Below, piece by piece: positions 1 to 9,128 of a stretch of 52,367 nt of DNA. A program made the position numbers and the translations under genes. How positions within the stretch are numbered: the stretch's first letter is position 1; every line of letters starts with the position of its first letter. Source of the DNA: JANXLS01 sp038227045. Its GTDB lineage: Bacteria; Planctomycetota; SZUA-567; H5-PLA8. The stretch spans positions 1 through 52,367 of the forward strand of contig JBBRQD010000032.1 in assembly GCA_038227045.1 (NCBI GenBank). Direction: 5' to 3'. A model generated the notes under the pieces. That model saw only the letters and a program-made list of their open reading frames with translations, made no database searches and had not been told where the DNA came from.

Positions 1-129
1 ATGCGCAACGCCATCCTTTCGGTTCTGCGGCAAAACAAAATAAAGAACGTCGCGCGAGCCTTGCGGCGCTTCGCCGCACACCCCGGCGAAGCCATCGCTT
101 TGCTGGCGCGCAAGGCGACGGACTTTTGA
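1..129 (+). CDS. Transposase C-terminus, ISAs1-like, partial
   Basis: The frame is open from base 1 to a TGA at 127-129 and gives 42 residues. The pattern RNAILSVLRQNK, then VARALRRFA, then HPGEAIALL matches the C-terminal tail typical of ISAs1/H-repeat type DDE transposases (RN-x-ai-x-LLR, then iA-x-ALR-x-fa, then p-x-AI-x-LL). The catalytic residues lie upstream, outside the window. The ATG at position 1 is only an internal Met codon. The family call rests on this short tail and should be confirmed with the missing part. Confidence 0.55.
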   Translation: MRNAILSVLRQNKIKNVARALRRFAAHPGEAIALLARKATDF

Positions 130-138
130 AAGGCCCTG
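1..138 (+). mobile_element. Right end of an ISAs1-like insertion sequence (truncated by window edge)
   Basis: The first 129 bases encode the C-terminus of a transposase. The AGGCCCTG at 131-138, just after the stop codon, read on the other strand gives CAGGGCCT, which resembles the CAGGG start I associate with ISAs1-family terminal repeats. I infer the element ends near 138. The other end and the target duplication are outside the window, so the boundary is a proposal. Confidence 0.45.
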
Positions 139-241
139 GGGCTAAACCCTCCCTTAATTGATTGCTGCTTTTATTTCAATGAATTGGGGTTAAACTATAT
201 TGTATAGCGTTGAGATTGAAAGAGTCGGGAGGGCGAATTCG

Positions 242-706
242 GTGACAGACGGTATTCTATACGTGAAGGATTTTATGCGCACGCCAGTGGTCACGATCTC
301 ATCCGAAGCCGGATTGGATCGGGCGCTGATGATCATGCGCACTCAGCGCATCCGGCATCTGCCCGTAGTGGACGACAATGGGCAAATGGTAGGGTTGATC
401 AGCGACCGCGATTTGCGATTATCCATGCTCGAAACGGAGCAGGGTCCCGGCGGCGCACCCAAGGGTTATTATCTTCCCGCATTGACCAAAGTCAGCAGTG
501 TCATGGTGACCAATGTCTTGACGGCTTCCCCCGAAATGCTGCTGGCGAACGCAGCCGTTGTCATGAGCGAACGCAAATACGGCTGCCTTCCCGTCGTCGA
601 TTTGGCCACAAAAAAAGCCGTCGGCATTGTGACGGAGACTGACATGCTGCGCCTGCTGGCTTCCATACTTAAGAAAAAGAACTCGACTGTCACATTGGAA
701 AAATAG
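242..706 (+). CDS. CBS-domain pair protein
   Basis: A 154-residue protein made of two tandem CBS domains and little else. The first begins around VKDFMRTPVVTI and includes RHLPVVDDNGQMVGLISDRD; the second begins at VSSVMVTNVLTA and includes YGCLPVVD and VGIVTETDML. Such stand-alone CBS pairs usually bind adenine nucleotides and act as energy or redox sensors for a partner; no partner domain is fused here. I chose the GTG at 242 because a GGGAGGG lies at 227-233, 8 nt upstream. An in-frame TTG at 200 would add 14 residues but has no ribosome site. The lysine-rich tail ends the protein. The ligand and target cannot be told from sequence. Confidence 0.88.
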   Translation: MTDGILYVKDFMRTPVVTISSEAGLDRALMIMRTQRIRHLPVVDDNGQMVGLISDRDLRLSMLETEQGPGGAPKGYYLPALTKVSSVMVTNVLTASPEMLLANAAVVMSERKYGCLPVVDLATKKAVGIVTETDMLRLLASILKKKNSTVTLEK

Positions 707-783
707 CCAGACGCGGCGGAGATATTTGCTTGCGTCAAATCAGAAGGGAATAAATTCCCGGAAACGCCGGGGCTTAAATAAGA

Positions 784-2784
784 ATGCACCCAACGACCGA
801 ATCGAACGACACGCCGCAGCGCAACACAGCGGCTGCGCAACACTCGCCAGCTTCAGCATCATTGCCGCATGCCCAAATCCCGGCAGACCAAAACGCAGCC
901 GCAGCCGCGGAGAAGTTTTCTACCCCGACCGGCGACAACCCGCCCGATTCCGACGCCAGCGCCCATTTGCACGAAATCGAACACGACGATGCCGCGGACG
1001 ACATGGTCGTCAAGCTCAACGAGCATACGCATCTTGCCGAATCGTTCGATGAATTGGGGCTTGAAGCCTCGACTTTGGAAAGTGTCAAAGCCGCCGGATA
1101 CCTCAAACCGACACCGATTCAATGTCTCTTTATTCCACGCGCGAAATCCGGCCAGGACGTCATGGGCCAGGCCCAGACCGGCACCGGTAAAACCGCCGCC
1201 TTTTTGCTCCCTATTTTCGAAGCGTTGAAGCCCGGCGGCGGCGAAGGCAAGGCCCAGGCCATGATCCTCGCCCCGACGCGCGAGCTGGCCATCCAGATTC
1301 ACGGCGAGATTGCAAAAATCGGCTCGACGCTCGGATTCTCCTCCATCACGCTCTATGGCGGAGCATCGTACGAACCGCAGATTGAAGCGCTGAAACGCGG
1401 CGTCGACATCGTCGTCGGCACACCGGGACGGCTCATGGATCACATGAAGTCGCGCCGCCTCGACTTGAGCGGGATCAAGATCGCGGTGCTGGACGAAGCC
1501 GACCGCATGCTTGATCTCGGTTTCCGCAAAGACATCGAATACATTCTCAAGCACTGTCCAAAATCCCGCCAGACGCTGCTCCTGTCCGCAACCATTCCCG
1601 ATGAAATCAAGAAGCTGGCCCGCCGTTTCATGCACGATCCGATCGAAATATGGACGTCGGTCGAAAATCTTTCCGTCGATACGATCGAACAATTCTATAT
1701 CGCCTGCGAACGAGATCAAAAACTTCCAAACTTGTTAAAGCTTCTCGACGTCGAAAAACCGGCGCTCGGAATCGTCTTCTGCGGAACAAAAATGGGCGCC
1801 AAGCGCCTCGCGGAAAAACTCAGCCGCCTGTACATTTCCGCCAAGGAAATTCACGGCGATTTACAGCAGGCCCGCCGTGAGAAAATCATGCAGCGCTTCC
1901 GCAGCGGCCATGTCAATCTGCTGATTGCCACCGACGTGGCCAGCCGCGGCATCGATGTCGACGACATTACGCACATTTTCAACTACGACATCCCCTACAA
2001 AATAGACGATTACGTGCATCGCGTCGGACGGACGGGACGCATCGGCAAATCGGGCAAAGCGTTCACGTTCGTGACCCGCGACGAAGGGCAATATCTCACC
2101 GAAATCGAGATGCTGATCAACCGCCAGTTGATTCCATTGAGCTTCCCCGATCTGACAAGCAAATGGTGGCCGATTCCGCCGACGACGGCGCCCGAAGGAT
2201 TCGAGCACGAAAAAGAAAAATACCTTTCCGACGATGGCTCCGGTTCGAGCAGCGGCGGCGGTTTCGGTGGAAAAAAGAAAGGCAGCAGGGGCGGCCGCCG
2301 CGAACGCGGCAGTTCTGAAAAAAGGGAGTCGAGACCGCGTTCGGATGCGCACGTGCGCGCGGCGGATGCGCCCATGCCGGCAGTCCCGCTCGCAGCGGAA
2401 GGCGGCCATGCCGCGCCGGCACATGTCTCGGCGAATGGCGACGCGCAACCTCCACGATCGCACGATCGCGGGGGGCGTGGGCGGCGAGCGCGCATTCCTA
2501 TCGTCTGCGCCCGCTGCGGCGCCGAGTCATTTGTGAGTTTCGAACCAGACCCGACCCGTCCGATTTTCTGTTCGCCCTGCCACAAGATTCACAAGATCGA
2601 ACGTGAGAAGTTGGCTGCGGAGCAGGTCGTTGCAGCGGGCGCATCCCATCTGCACGAACTCGACCCGCACATCGACCACGCCGGTCCCGTCGCATCCGAC
2701 GCCATGCTGGAACAGGACGCGGCAGGTATTCCATCGCATGTCGACGGCGGTTTGGGCGGCGCGGATATCAATCTGTTCGATTAA
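784..2784 (+). CDS. DEAD-box ATP-dependent RNA helicase with C-terminal zinc module
   Basis: A 666-residue SF2 RNA helicase of RhlE/DbpA style. Residues 1-85 are a low-complexity Ala/Pro/acidic extension. The core shows the Q motif (GYLKPTPIQ), motif I AQTGTGKT (about 130-137), PTRELA, TPGRLMDH, DEAD (about 237-240), SAT, ATDVASRGID and HRVGRTGR. After residue 480 comes a Gly/Ser/Arg/Lys-rich linker like the RNA-binding tails of cold-shock helicases. A zinc module follows with CARC near 576-579 and CSPC near 597-600, spaced by 17 residues. That module recurs in the next gene. Likely role: remodelling ribosomal or messenger RNA. No Shine-Dalgarno is visible before the ATG; TTAAAT lies at 774-779. 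The long N-terminal extension makes the exact start uncertain. Confidence 0.93.
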   Translation: MHPTTESNDTPQRNTAAAQHSPASASLPHAQIPADQNAAAAAEKFSTPTGDNPPDSDASAHLHEIEHDDAADDMVVKLNEHTHLAESFDELGLEASTLESVKAAGYLKPTPIQCLFIPRAKSGQDVMGQAQTGTGKTAAFLLPIFEALKPGGGEGKAQAMILAPTRELAIQIHGEIAKIGSTLGFSSITLYGGASYEPQIEALKRGVDIVVGTPGRLMDHMKSRRLDLSGIKIAVLDEADRMLDLGFRKDIEYILKHCPKSRQTLLLSATIPDEIKKLARRFMHDPIEIWTSVENLSVDTIEQFYIACERDQKLPNLLKLLDVEKPALGIVFCGTKMGAKRLAEKLSRLYISAKEIHGDLQQARREKIMQRFRSGHVNLLIATDVASRGIDVDDITHIFNYDIPYKIDDYVHRVGRTGRIGKSGKAFTFVTRDEGQYLTEIEMLINRQLIPLSFPDLTSKWWPIPPTTAPEGFEHEKEKYLSDDGSGSSSGGGFGGKKKGSRGGRRERGSSEKRESRPRSDAHVRAADAPMPAVPLAAEGGHAAPAHVSANGDAQPPRSHDRGGRGRRARIPIVCARCGAESFVSFEPDPTRPIFCSPCHKIHKIEREKLAAEQVVAAGASHLHELDPHIDHAGPVASDAMLEQDAAGIPSHVDGGLGGADINLFD

Positions 2785-2796
2785 AAAAGCACGCAC

Positions 2797-2850
2797 CCAG
2801 AGCCGTAAGCGGCCAAGCCGCTACGCCCGCTTACTGACATGCGCGGCTCT
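2797..2850. repeat. Dispersed palindromic repeat, copy 1
   Basis: AGAGCCGTAAGCGG (from 2799) is an interrupted inverted match of CCGCTTAC...CGGCTCT (2827-2850). The right arm, with core CGCTTACTGACATGCGCGGC, is shared with copies near 20151 and 33244. It lies in the 152-bp gap between two plus-strand genes and could fold into a hairpin, possibly attenuating read-through. There is no T-run after it. Confidence 0.6.
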
Positions 2851-2936
2851 AGCAATTCGGCGTTGGAATTTTTCGCAAATATTGAAATTCCACGCTCGAT
2901 CACCGTCTAGCTCTCGGGACTCAGGACTATTTTAAA

Positions 2937-3296
2937 ATGGCTCAGGACGTGATGGTCAGGTGCGTGGATTGCGGTGCGGAATTCGAATTCACGACGCGCG
3001 AACAATTGTATTATCAGGAGCAAGGTTGGAACCCGCCGCGCCGCTGCAAGACGTGCCGCGCAAAGCGCAAACCCGCGTCGGCTGACGCTTATAACTCGCG
3101 CGACGCCGCGAACGAAAAACCTACCTCGACAGAGACGGAACGCGCAGACTCAGGCGACACCTCGGCACTTCACCAAAAATTCCGCGTGAACTGTTCGTCC
3201 TGCGGCATCGAAACATCCGTCCCATTCAAACCCGACCCCAAGCGTCCCGCGTTTTGCAAAGCGTGCCTGGCCAAGTCCAAAGCCGGCAAAAGATGA
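2937..3296 (+). CDS. Small double zinc-ribbon protein
   Basis: A 119-residue protein with two cysteine modules. The N-terminal one has C9/C12 and C37/C40 around FEFTTREQLYYQEQGW and matches the probable zinc-binding domain family (zf-trcl type). The C-terminal one has C86/C89 and C107/C110 with a 17-residue spacing and the motif VPFKPDPKRPAFC; it is nearly the same module that ends the helicase just upstream (VSFEPDPTRPIFC). A polar linker joins them. The shared module and neighbouring position suggest a common RNA or protein partner, but that is inference. No Shine-Dalgarno is obvious; the ATG directly follows TATTTTAAA. Confidence 0.82.
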   Translation: MAQDVMVRCVDCGAEFEFTTREQLYYQEQGWNPPRRCKTCRAKRKPASADAYNSRDAANEKPTSTETERADSGDTSALHQKFRVNCSSCGIETSVPFKPDPKRPAFCKACLAKSKAGKR

Positions 3297-3312
3297 GGGG
3301 ATGATGGATGAC

Positions 3313-4479
3313 TTATTTCGCCAGTGCCCGCGCCGCTTCATTGAAAACGCCCTGACTTTTGCCGCCGTCCCCTGCATAGCCGGCGTGCTGCACCATCCAG
3401 ACTAAAATAAGACCGCTTTTGGGATCGATATTCATGTTGGTTGATTCCGCGCCGCCATGTCCAAACCCGCCGCCGCCAGTGCTCCAGCCAAAACCATAAC
3501 CATCTTTCAATTCGCCCGTCTGCTTGCTCGTCATCTGCTTGATCGCTGCTTCGGACAGATACCGTTTGCCGCCCATTTCGCCGCCATTGAGAATCATCTG
3601 GCAGAATCGTGCGACGTCCGCCGCCGTCGAAAACAATCCACCCGCCGGCATCGGCTGGCGTTTCTTGTCGTTCAATGGATAGAGAAGCTGGCCGATCTTG
3701 ATCTCTTCAAGATTGTTCTTCTCTTTGTTGGGCTTGTACGATTTCGCGATGCGCGCGATCTGTTCTTCATTCGGCCAGAATGTCGTGTCCTTCATGCCCA
3801 GCGGATCGAAGAGACGCTTCTGCAAAAATTCTTCGTACGCCATGCCGCTGACGACTTCAATGATCCGCCCCGCCGTATTGATCCCGGCATTCGAATAGGC
3901 GTACTTGGTGTCCGGTTCGGTATTCAGCGCCAGTTTCGCATAGCTCTTCACGCGCTCGCTCAAGGGTTCGAGATCAAGCGTCGGCTTTTCCATCGGCGAC
4001 GCAAACGGCAACCCGCTGGTGTGCGACAGCACATTCCGCACGAGGATCGGATGCTTTGGCGCGTGCAGCGTATTGTGGTCCTTGTCCGGCCCGTCCAGCA
4101 CCTGCTGGTCCTTAAATTCCGGCAGATACTTTTCGACCGGATCGTCGACGTTCACTTTGCCTTCGTCAACAAGCATCATCAACGCCGCCGCCGTAATCGG
4201 TTTGCTCTGCGACGCGATCCAGAAAATATTGTCGGTTTTCATCGGCTTCTTCTCGCCGATGTCCGCAAAACCGACGGCCTCAAGGCTCAGGATTTTATCC
4301 TTCGTCGCAACGAGCGTCACGGCGCCAGCCAGCGAGTGGCTATCCACGAACAGTTGCAACTTGGGCGCAATCACCGGAGCGGGCGCGGCCTCTTCGGCGC
4401 GCAACCCCGCCGTGAAAAACAAAATCGCAACGAGCATCAACCCGCCGCGCGAAATGCTGTGAGAGAATGTATTAGTCAT
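3313..4479 (-). CDS. Secreted serine hydrolase, class C beta-lactamase / esterase family
   Basis: A 388-residue protein with an N-terminal signal segment (hydrophobic stretch LMLVAILFFTAGLRA, residues 14-28). The family catalytic motifs are present: S90-Q-S-K93 (SxxK, nucleophile Ser90), Y195-S-N197 (YxN) and a C-terminal FGHGG. Proteins of this kind in environmental bacteria are mostly esterases, D-peptidases or transesterases and not resistance enzymes; the substrate cannot be read from the sequence. It is convergent with the zinc-ribbon gene (16-bp gap) and divergent from the isomerase gene at 4620. No Shine-Dalgarno precedes the ATG; an inverted repeat lies at 4485-4498. Confidence 0.9.
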   Translation of the reverse strand: MTNTFSHSISRGGLMLVAILFFTAGLRAEEAAPAPVIAPKLQLFVDSHSLAGAVTLVATKDKILSLEAVGFADIGEKKPMKTDNIFWIASQSKPITAAALMMLVDEGKVNVDDPVEKYLPEFKDQQVLDGPDKDHNTLHAPKHPILVRNVLSHTSGLPFASPMEKPTLDLEPLSERVKSYAKLALNTEPDTKYAYSNAGINTAGRIIEVVSGMAYEEFLQKRLFDPLGMKDTTFWPNEEQIARIAKSYKPNKEKNNLEEIKIGQLLYPLNDKKRQPMPAGGLFSTAADVARFCQMILNGGEMGGKRYLSEAAIKQMTSKQTGELKDGYGFGWSTGGGGFGHGGAESTNMNIDPKSGLILVWMVQHAGYAGDGGKSQGVFNEAARALAK

Positions 4480-4484
4480 GCGCG

Positions 4485-4498
4485 CTATTGTGCAATAG
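4485..4498. promoter_or_regulatory. Possible operator palindrome
   Basis: CTATTG-TG-CAATAG is a 6+6 inverted repeat centred about 12 bp upstream of the start codon of the serine hydrolase gene. Its place over the 5' region would suit a repressor site, but short palindromes also arise by chance. Confidence 0.25.
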
Positions 4499-4619
4499 AA
4501 ACCGGTTCCGTGTCAACTGCGTGCGTGCGATTTTGCGCGTTCGTCCCACCGAATCATCGGCCGGTGTATTGTTCAAGACGCGCAGTGTCAAACGAACTCA
4601 TTAAGGAGCACCAACCGCC

Positions 4620-5570
4620 ATGATTTATCCGTCGCGCAATCCAATCACCCGCCGCGAAGCGTGCGGATTGTTCTGCGGCGCGTCGGCCGCGCTCGCGATC
4701 CCATTCCTGAAAGCGGACGATCCGCCGCCGTCATTTCATTTCAACTATATTCTCGCGTCGGCGATGTACGGCACATTTGCGCTCGACCTCATTCTTCCGG
4801 AACTGCAAAAGACCGGCAAGGCGAAAATCGATCTCTGGCGCAAACCGCACGGCGATCAGCGCGAACAAGCCGACGCGATGGGACTCGCCGCATTGCAGGA
4901 ACTCTTGCGCAAGCATCGCGCCGAAGTCGGCATGCTCACCTGCTATTCGGCGGGGCCGTTTCATCTGCAAAATGACATCGCGTTTGCCGCTCAATTGGCA
5001 GCGAAAATAATCGTCACCGGCAGCGACAAAGAAGCCAACGAACCGTCCGGCCCCGCCGCGCGCGATGCCGTTGCAAAGTTCCTCGAAAAAATGAAGCCGC
5101 ATATCGAAGCCGCCGAAAAAGCCAGCGTGCGCATCGCCATCGAAAACCACTCCAGTCAAATGTTGTATTCGCTGGATTCGATGCGCTATTTCGCGGAGCT
5201 GAACAAATCGCCCCAACTGGGAATCGCCTTCGCGCAGCATCACCTTGCCGCACACAGCGACGAGATTCCCAAGCTGATCGCCGACATCGGCCCAAATCTG
5301 GCCTTTTTCTACGCGCAGGAACACGGCAAGGGCTTCCTGCAGAAATTGCCCAAGAACGAAGAGATGATGCAGATGCCGGGATTCGGCGGCGGGCTCGATT
5401 ACAAACCGGTCGCCGCCGCCCTGCGAAAAATAAATTACCAGGGCTTCGTCGAAGTTCTCATGCACCCGACGCCGCGCGGCATCCCCATTCTCCCCACCGT
5501 CGATGAAGTCACCGCAGCAATCAACAAATCGCGCGGCTATCTGGACGAATGCCTGAGCGCGTCGCAGTGA
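4620..5570 (+). CDS. Secreted sugar phosphate isomerase/epimerase-like TIM-barrel protein
   Basis: A 316-residue protein of the xylose isomerase-like TIM barrel superfamily. It begins with a Tat-like signal: two arginines (TRREACGLF) before a hydrophobic stretch (GASAALAIPFL). Barrel strands are suggested by AEVGMLTCYS, AKIIVTGSD, VRIAIENHS (with the metal-ligand-like IENH), LGIAFAQHH, LAFFYAQEHG and GFVEVLMHP. Members act on sugars or inositols with a divalent metal. AAGGAG at 4603-4608 fixes the ATG at 4620. The Gfo/Idh/MocA protein at 25198 is similarly exported; together they fit the secreted sugar-processing enzymes typical of planctomycetes. Substrate unknown. Confidence 0.82.
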   Translation: MIYPSRNPITRREACGLFCGASAALAIPFLKADDPPPSFHFNYILASAMYGTFALDLILPELQKTGKAKIDLWRKPHGDQREQADAMGLAALQELLRKHRAEVGMLTCYSAGPFHLQNDIAFAAQLAAKIIVTGSDKEANEPSGPAARDAVAKFLEKMKPHIEAAEKASVRIAIENHSSQMLYSLDSMRYFAELNKSPQLGIAFAQHHLAAHSDEIPKLIADIGPNLAFFYAQEHGKGFLQKLPKNEEMMQMPGFGGGLDYKPVAAALRKINYQGFVEVLMHPTPRGIPILPTVDEVTAAINKSRGYLDECLSASQ

Positions 5571-5579
5571 CCTCCCAAA

Positions 5580-5972
5580 TTAAAGCCCCGCCTCCAGGAT
5601 TTTCTTGATCTCATACTCCTGTATAACGCCATCGAGCCGTTGACCGTAGGCGCAGCGCATTTCAAGCACACCGCCCGCAAACGAAATGGAATTGTCCGCC
5701 TTGTCTTTCACATTTTCCAACGAGATCGTATGGACGCCTTCCTGCACCGCTTCTCTGGACATATCGTCGATGCAGATCATGCGAAATGCCATGTTGATGC
5801 GGTGAAACGCGAGGTTGTCGAAGAAATTCAACGCCTCTATATCGTCCCCAAAGCTGTCCCATTTGACGTCGTATTGAATTGTCACGCCAGTAATTTCAGC
5901 CAGTTCCGCCGTGCGCGCCGGAACGATCGTGTCCTGCAGTTCTTTCAATTTTCGCTTTTCAATCAAACCCAT
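5580..5972 (-). CDS. Conserved-looking hypothetical protein, 130 aa
   Basis: I do not recognise this family. The protein is soluble with no signal or membrane segment. It starts with a charged helix (IEKRKLKELQDTIV) and then has alternating hydrophobic and polar stretches that look alpha/beta (ITGVTIQYDVKWDSF, FHRINMAFRMICIDD, SISFAGGVLEMRCAYG). An AAGGAG about 8 nt before the ATG and good codon use support it as real. It is convergent with the isomerase gene (9-bp gap) and lies upstream of nothing in its own direction, so context gives no function. Confidence 0.7.
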   Translation of the reverse strand: MGLIEKRKLKELQDTIVPARTAELAEITGVTIQYDVKWDSFGDDIEALNFFDNLAFHRINMAFRMICIDDMSREAVQEGVHTISLENVKDKADNSISFAGGVLEMRCAYGQRLDGVIQEYEIKKILEAGL

Positions 5973-6017
5973 GGTGCACTCCTTTATTAATGGTCGCTCC
6001 CTGACACAATGTTCAAA

Positions 6018-9000
6018 TCACCCTGTCGTGCCGCCGCTGACTTTCCCAGCCAAATCCTTGCGCAACACAACGAACTCCGCGCGCCGCTCTTTAAAATACG
6101 CCGTCGGCCAAAAACGTTTCATCAGCCGGTCCAGTGTTCGCAACGCTTGATCAATCTTGTTCTTTTGAATCTGCCCCAGCATAAAGTCATGCTGCGTTTT
6201 TGCCATGTTTTCATCGGCTGGGTTCGATTTTCGATTCGGATCGCAATCGGCCATGCTGTACTTTACCGTGCTGCCGAGCTGCTTGACCAGCGCCGATTTT
6301 GACATCGTACTGAGCAGTTCTTTGTAGCACGCCAGCGCGTCGTCAAAACGCGCTTCCGTTTCCGCCAGCAGCGCGCTGTCGTAAATCCCCTGCGCTTTTG
6401 TCTCTTCGTCGGCGGTCTCAAAATACTGTTTGAACAAGCGTTCCCACACCGCATCGTCAAATCGCCAGCACGCCTTCAAATGCGCCGAACTCAAGCCTTG
6501 CAGCATCTCCGGGAAAACGGCGGGAAAGCGATTTTTGTCGTCCGTGTCGAACTGTCCGCTGATTGCGCAAAGTTCCGCGTAAATTTCAGCCGCAAGCTCC
6601 GCCAGATCCGGCGCAACCGCCCGGCCGTGCGTCTGAGAATTGATCTGGCGCGTCCAATACATGCGGAAAACCAGCGTCGCGCGATCCCGCAGCAGCACGA
6701 ACGGCCGCCTTTCAGCCGTGTTCCGAAACAGCGCGCCGATACCGCGCAGCAGCGCGTCCAGCACATTCGGCGGCAAGCCGTCGTTGGGATTCTGCCAGAG
6801 CCACAGCAGCAGCAGATAGTGAATCGAACGCCCGCGCGTCTCGGCGGGATCGGGCGGCGCGGCCAGCAATTCCGCAATGCGCTCAAACGGTTTCAGCGCC
6901 AGAAACATGCTGGCTATCGACCACTCAATGCCCTTGCCCGCCCACTTCTCATATTCCCACTCGTTCCAATTCGTGATCGGCGGGGGCGCTTCCATTTCTT
7001 CCGGCATGAGCCGAAAATAACGGTTCAAGCCGCGCTGATTGAACGCCTCGAACACGCCCTGTCGATAATGCGGATCCTGCTGCCGCGCCGCTTCGAGATC
7101 GACGCGAACCTCGCCGATCGAGCGCATCGGCGTCGAATCCTGATTCTTGCCCTGAAGAAACTCGGAGATCATGTGCGTGTAAGTGCCGCCGCGCGGAAAC
7201 TCGTCGAGATACGCGAAACCCAGATCCAGAATATCTGGCGTCGTCACGCCGCCTTTGGCCATCATCACGAGCGCCGACTGCATCAGGCCTTCTTCGCCGG
7301 GTTTGCGCAGCAGTTTTTTGAAGAACAGAATCATGTCGCTCTTGCGAATGCTCCGGCTCTCCCACGATTCTCTCAACAGACGGCCGGCTTCGATCCAGTT
7401 GTCGCGGCGAATCTGTTCCATCAATCCGGAAAGAACCATCGATTTCCGGTCCACCGCGTCGGCGCTGCTGTCCAGCCACGTCGCGCCCGTCAATTTCACG
7501 ATGTACGGAATCTGCGCGCGAATGACCGGATTGGACGGCGCGAGCGTTTGAAAGTCGTTGACCCATTTGTCCAATGGCGCGCGCGGATATTCGCCGACGA
7601 AGCGGAAGAAAAGCGCCAGAATCAAATCGGCGTGAGCTCGAACGTCGGGCTCCAGCTCGCGCAATCGCGCGTAGAGTTCGTCCACTTCCTCTATCGAACC
7701 CGTGCGCCACAGCAGCGTGCGCAGACATTGCGCCAATTCCGGCGAATCGCTGAACGCGAAGTTGCGAAGTTGCGCCACGATCTCTTCGCGGCACGTCGAC
7801 CCGCCGCCCAGCATTTGATTTTCACCACGGCCGCGTTCGTCGCGGTGCGCCGCAGGATCGAACTCGTCGAAGGCCGGATCGAGCAGAATTTTTCGGTACG
7901 CCCGTATCAGCGCCCCGTCGCTGTCGCTCGAAGGCGGAATGGCCGCAAGCGAGCGCGCCAGCACGCGCTCAACGCGCGGTTCCGTCTCGTGATCCATCCA
8001 CTCGAGCAGTCCGCGGTCAATCGCGGCGTCGCGGTGGTTCCGCGATGTAAACACGCCCGCCATCGCTTCGCGCAGCGTCACAATGCTCTCTGCGCCTGCC
8101 GCGCCGATGACCGCGCGCTCAATCTCCGCGGCATGACCCGCATGATGCCGCACCAGGCATTGGACAGCGGCTCTGCGAACCTGCCAATTCGAATCGCTCA
8201 ATGCCTCAATAAAAAATGGCACGGCCTCGGCGCGGTCCAGCATCTGAACAATCCGCACACGCGTTTGCGCCGAACGCACGCTTCGGAAAAAATCTCCCAA
8301 TTTTGTTATCAGCTCGGGAAACGACGCGAGCCGGTGGCGCATCGCTTCGATCAAGTCGGTACGGTCTGGAAACCGCGCGAAAAGATTGAAGACTATTTGA
8401 AACAATTCCGCATCGATCTGTTTCGAGTCGCGCAAAATCGCAATCGCACGCGCCTGAAGATCGGCATCCGGTTCGTTCACTATGAATGTTTGCAGCGCTT
8501 CGAGCGTAGGTGCGTCAAGCCGCGGAAGATTCGCCAGTTCGTCGAGCACGTGAACGCGGATTTCGTTCCGTTCGGAGGGGTCCAGCAAATGAACCAGCGC
8601 CGCCTGCACCGTGTCGGCATCGAATCGAACGAGCAACTTAATCAGCCTGCCGCGCAACTGGGCCGGCGATTGCGACAGGAACTCGAGCAGCCGCTGCATG
8701 TTCTCCGGCTTCAGCCGCACGCAGTCTTTTAAGCCGGCGATGCAGATGCGTTGAATCTCGACGTCCAGTTCGCAGAGCAGCGATTCAACCAACACGTCTT
8801 CAATCGCCGCATTCTGCGCGCTCCATTCTCCGAGCCGGGACAGCGCGGTGCGGCGCAACGACGCTTCTTCCTCAATGGCCGCGAAATAGAGAAAGCCGTC
8901 GATGTAGGCCGCGCGGTCGCTGATGCGTGTGATGTCGCTGCGAGCCGCGAATTCGAAAAACGCGCGCCGCAAATCGAGCGTCTTCTCCGCCTGTGCCGCC

Positions 9001-9128
9001 GCCAGCAGAGTCAAAATCGCTTTTTCGCCGCGCAATTCCTCACGCAGCGAATGGAGCATCTCCACGCGTTGCGCCGTTGGGCGATCGGATGCGAGCACTG
9101 AATTCAGAGCTTCATCGGCATCAATCAT
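6018..9128 (-). CDS. Very long HEAT-like alpha-solenoid protein with TPR-like tail
   Basis: A protein of about 1036 residues, almost all helical. The first 450 residues show HEAT-like pairs such as VHLLDPSERNEIRVHVLDEL and ALSDSNWQVRRAAVQCLVRH. The C-terminal 200 residues have TPR-like helices (YDSALLAETEARFDDALACY and IDQALRTLDRLMKRF). No catalytic motif, signal peptide or membrane segment is seen. The ATG at 9126-9128 overlaps the stop of the preceding gene by 8 bp (ATGATTGA), pointing to translational coupling; a GTG at 9188 would extend it by 20 residues inside the upstream gene and is less likely. It is probably a scaffold that partners the upstream 719-aa solenoid. Specific role unknown. 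Confidence 0.85.
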   Translation of the reverse strand: MIDADEALNSVLASDRPTAQRVEMLHSLREELRGEKAILTLLAAAQAEKTLDLRRAFFEFAARSDITRISDRAAYIDGFLYFAAIEEEASLRRTALSRLGEWSAQNAAIEDVLVESLLCELDVEIQRICIAGLKDCVRLKPENMQRLLEFLSQSPAQLRGRLIKLLVRFDADTVQAALVHLLDPSERNEIRVHVLDELANLPRLDAPTLEALQTFIVNEPDADLQARAIAILRDSKQIDAELFQIVFNLFARFPDRTDLIEAMRHRLASFPELITKLGDFFRSVRSAQTRVRIVQMLDRAEAVPFFIEALSDSNWQVRRAAVQCLVRHHAGHAAEIERAVIGAAGAESIVTLREAMAGVFTSRNHRDAAIDRGLLEWMDHETEPRVERVLARSLAAIPPSSDSDGALIRAYRKILLDPAFDEFDPAAHRDERGRGENQMLGGGSTCREEIVAQLRNFAFSDSPELAQCLRTLLWRTGSIEEVDELYARLRELEPDVRAHADLILALFFRFVGEYPRAPLDKWVNDFQTLAPSNPVIRAQIPYIVKLTGATWLDSSADAVDRKSMVLSGLMEQIRRDNWIEAGRLLRESWESRSIRKSDMILFFKKLLRKPGEEGLMQSALVMMAKGGVTTPDILDLGFAYLDEFPRGGTYTHMISEFLQGKNQDSTPMRSIGEVRVDLEAARQQDPHYRQGVFEAFNQRGLNRYFRLMPEEMEAPPPITNWNEWEYEKWAGKGIEWSIASMFLALKPFERIAELLAAPPDPAETRGRSIHYLLLLWLWQNPNDGLPPNVLDALLRGIGALFRNTAERRPFVLLRDRATLVFRMYWTRQINSQTHGRAVAPDLAELAAEIYAELCAISGQFDTDDKNRFPAVFPEMLQGLSSAHLKACWRFDDAVWERLFKQYFETADEETKAQGIYDSALLAETEARFDDALACYKELLSTMSKSALVKQLGSTVKYSMADCDPNRKSNPADENMAKTQHDFMLGQIQKNKIDQALRTLDRLMKRFWPTAYFKERRAEFVVLRKDLAGKVSGGTTG

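Noticed and set aside
3313..4479. Antibiotic-resistance beta-lactamase
   Set aside because: The SxxK, YxN and HGG motifs define the broad serine hydrolase family. The sequence lacks features specific to AmpC-type enzymes, and its context is not a resistance locus.
6480..8732. 750-codon plus-strand open frame
   Set aside because: It is opposite the long solenoid gene and encodes an Arg/Gln/His-rich chain without repeats or motifs. The same reasoning removes the frames at 13479-14750, 28138-30087, 30130-31386 and 39507-40778.
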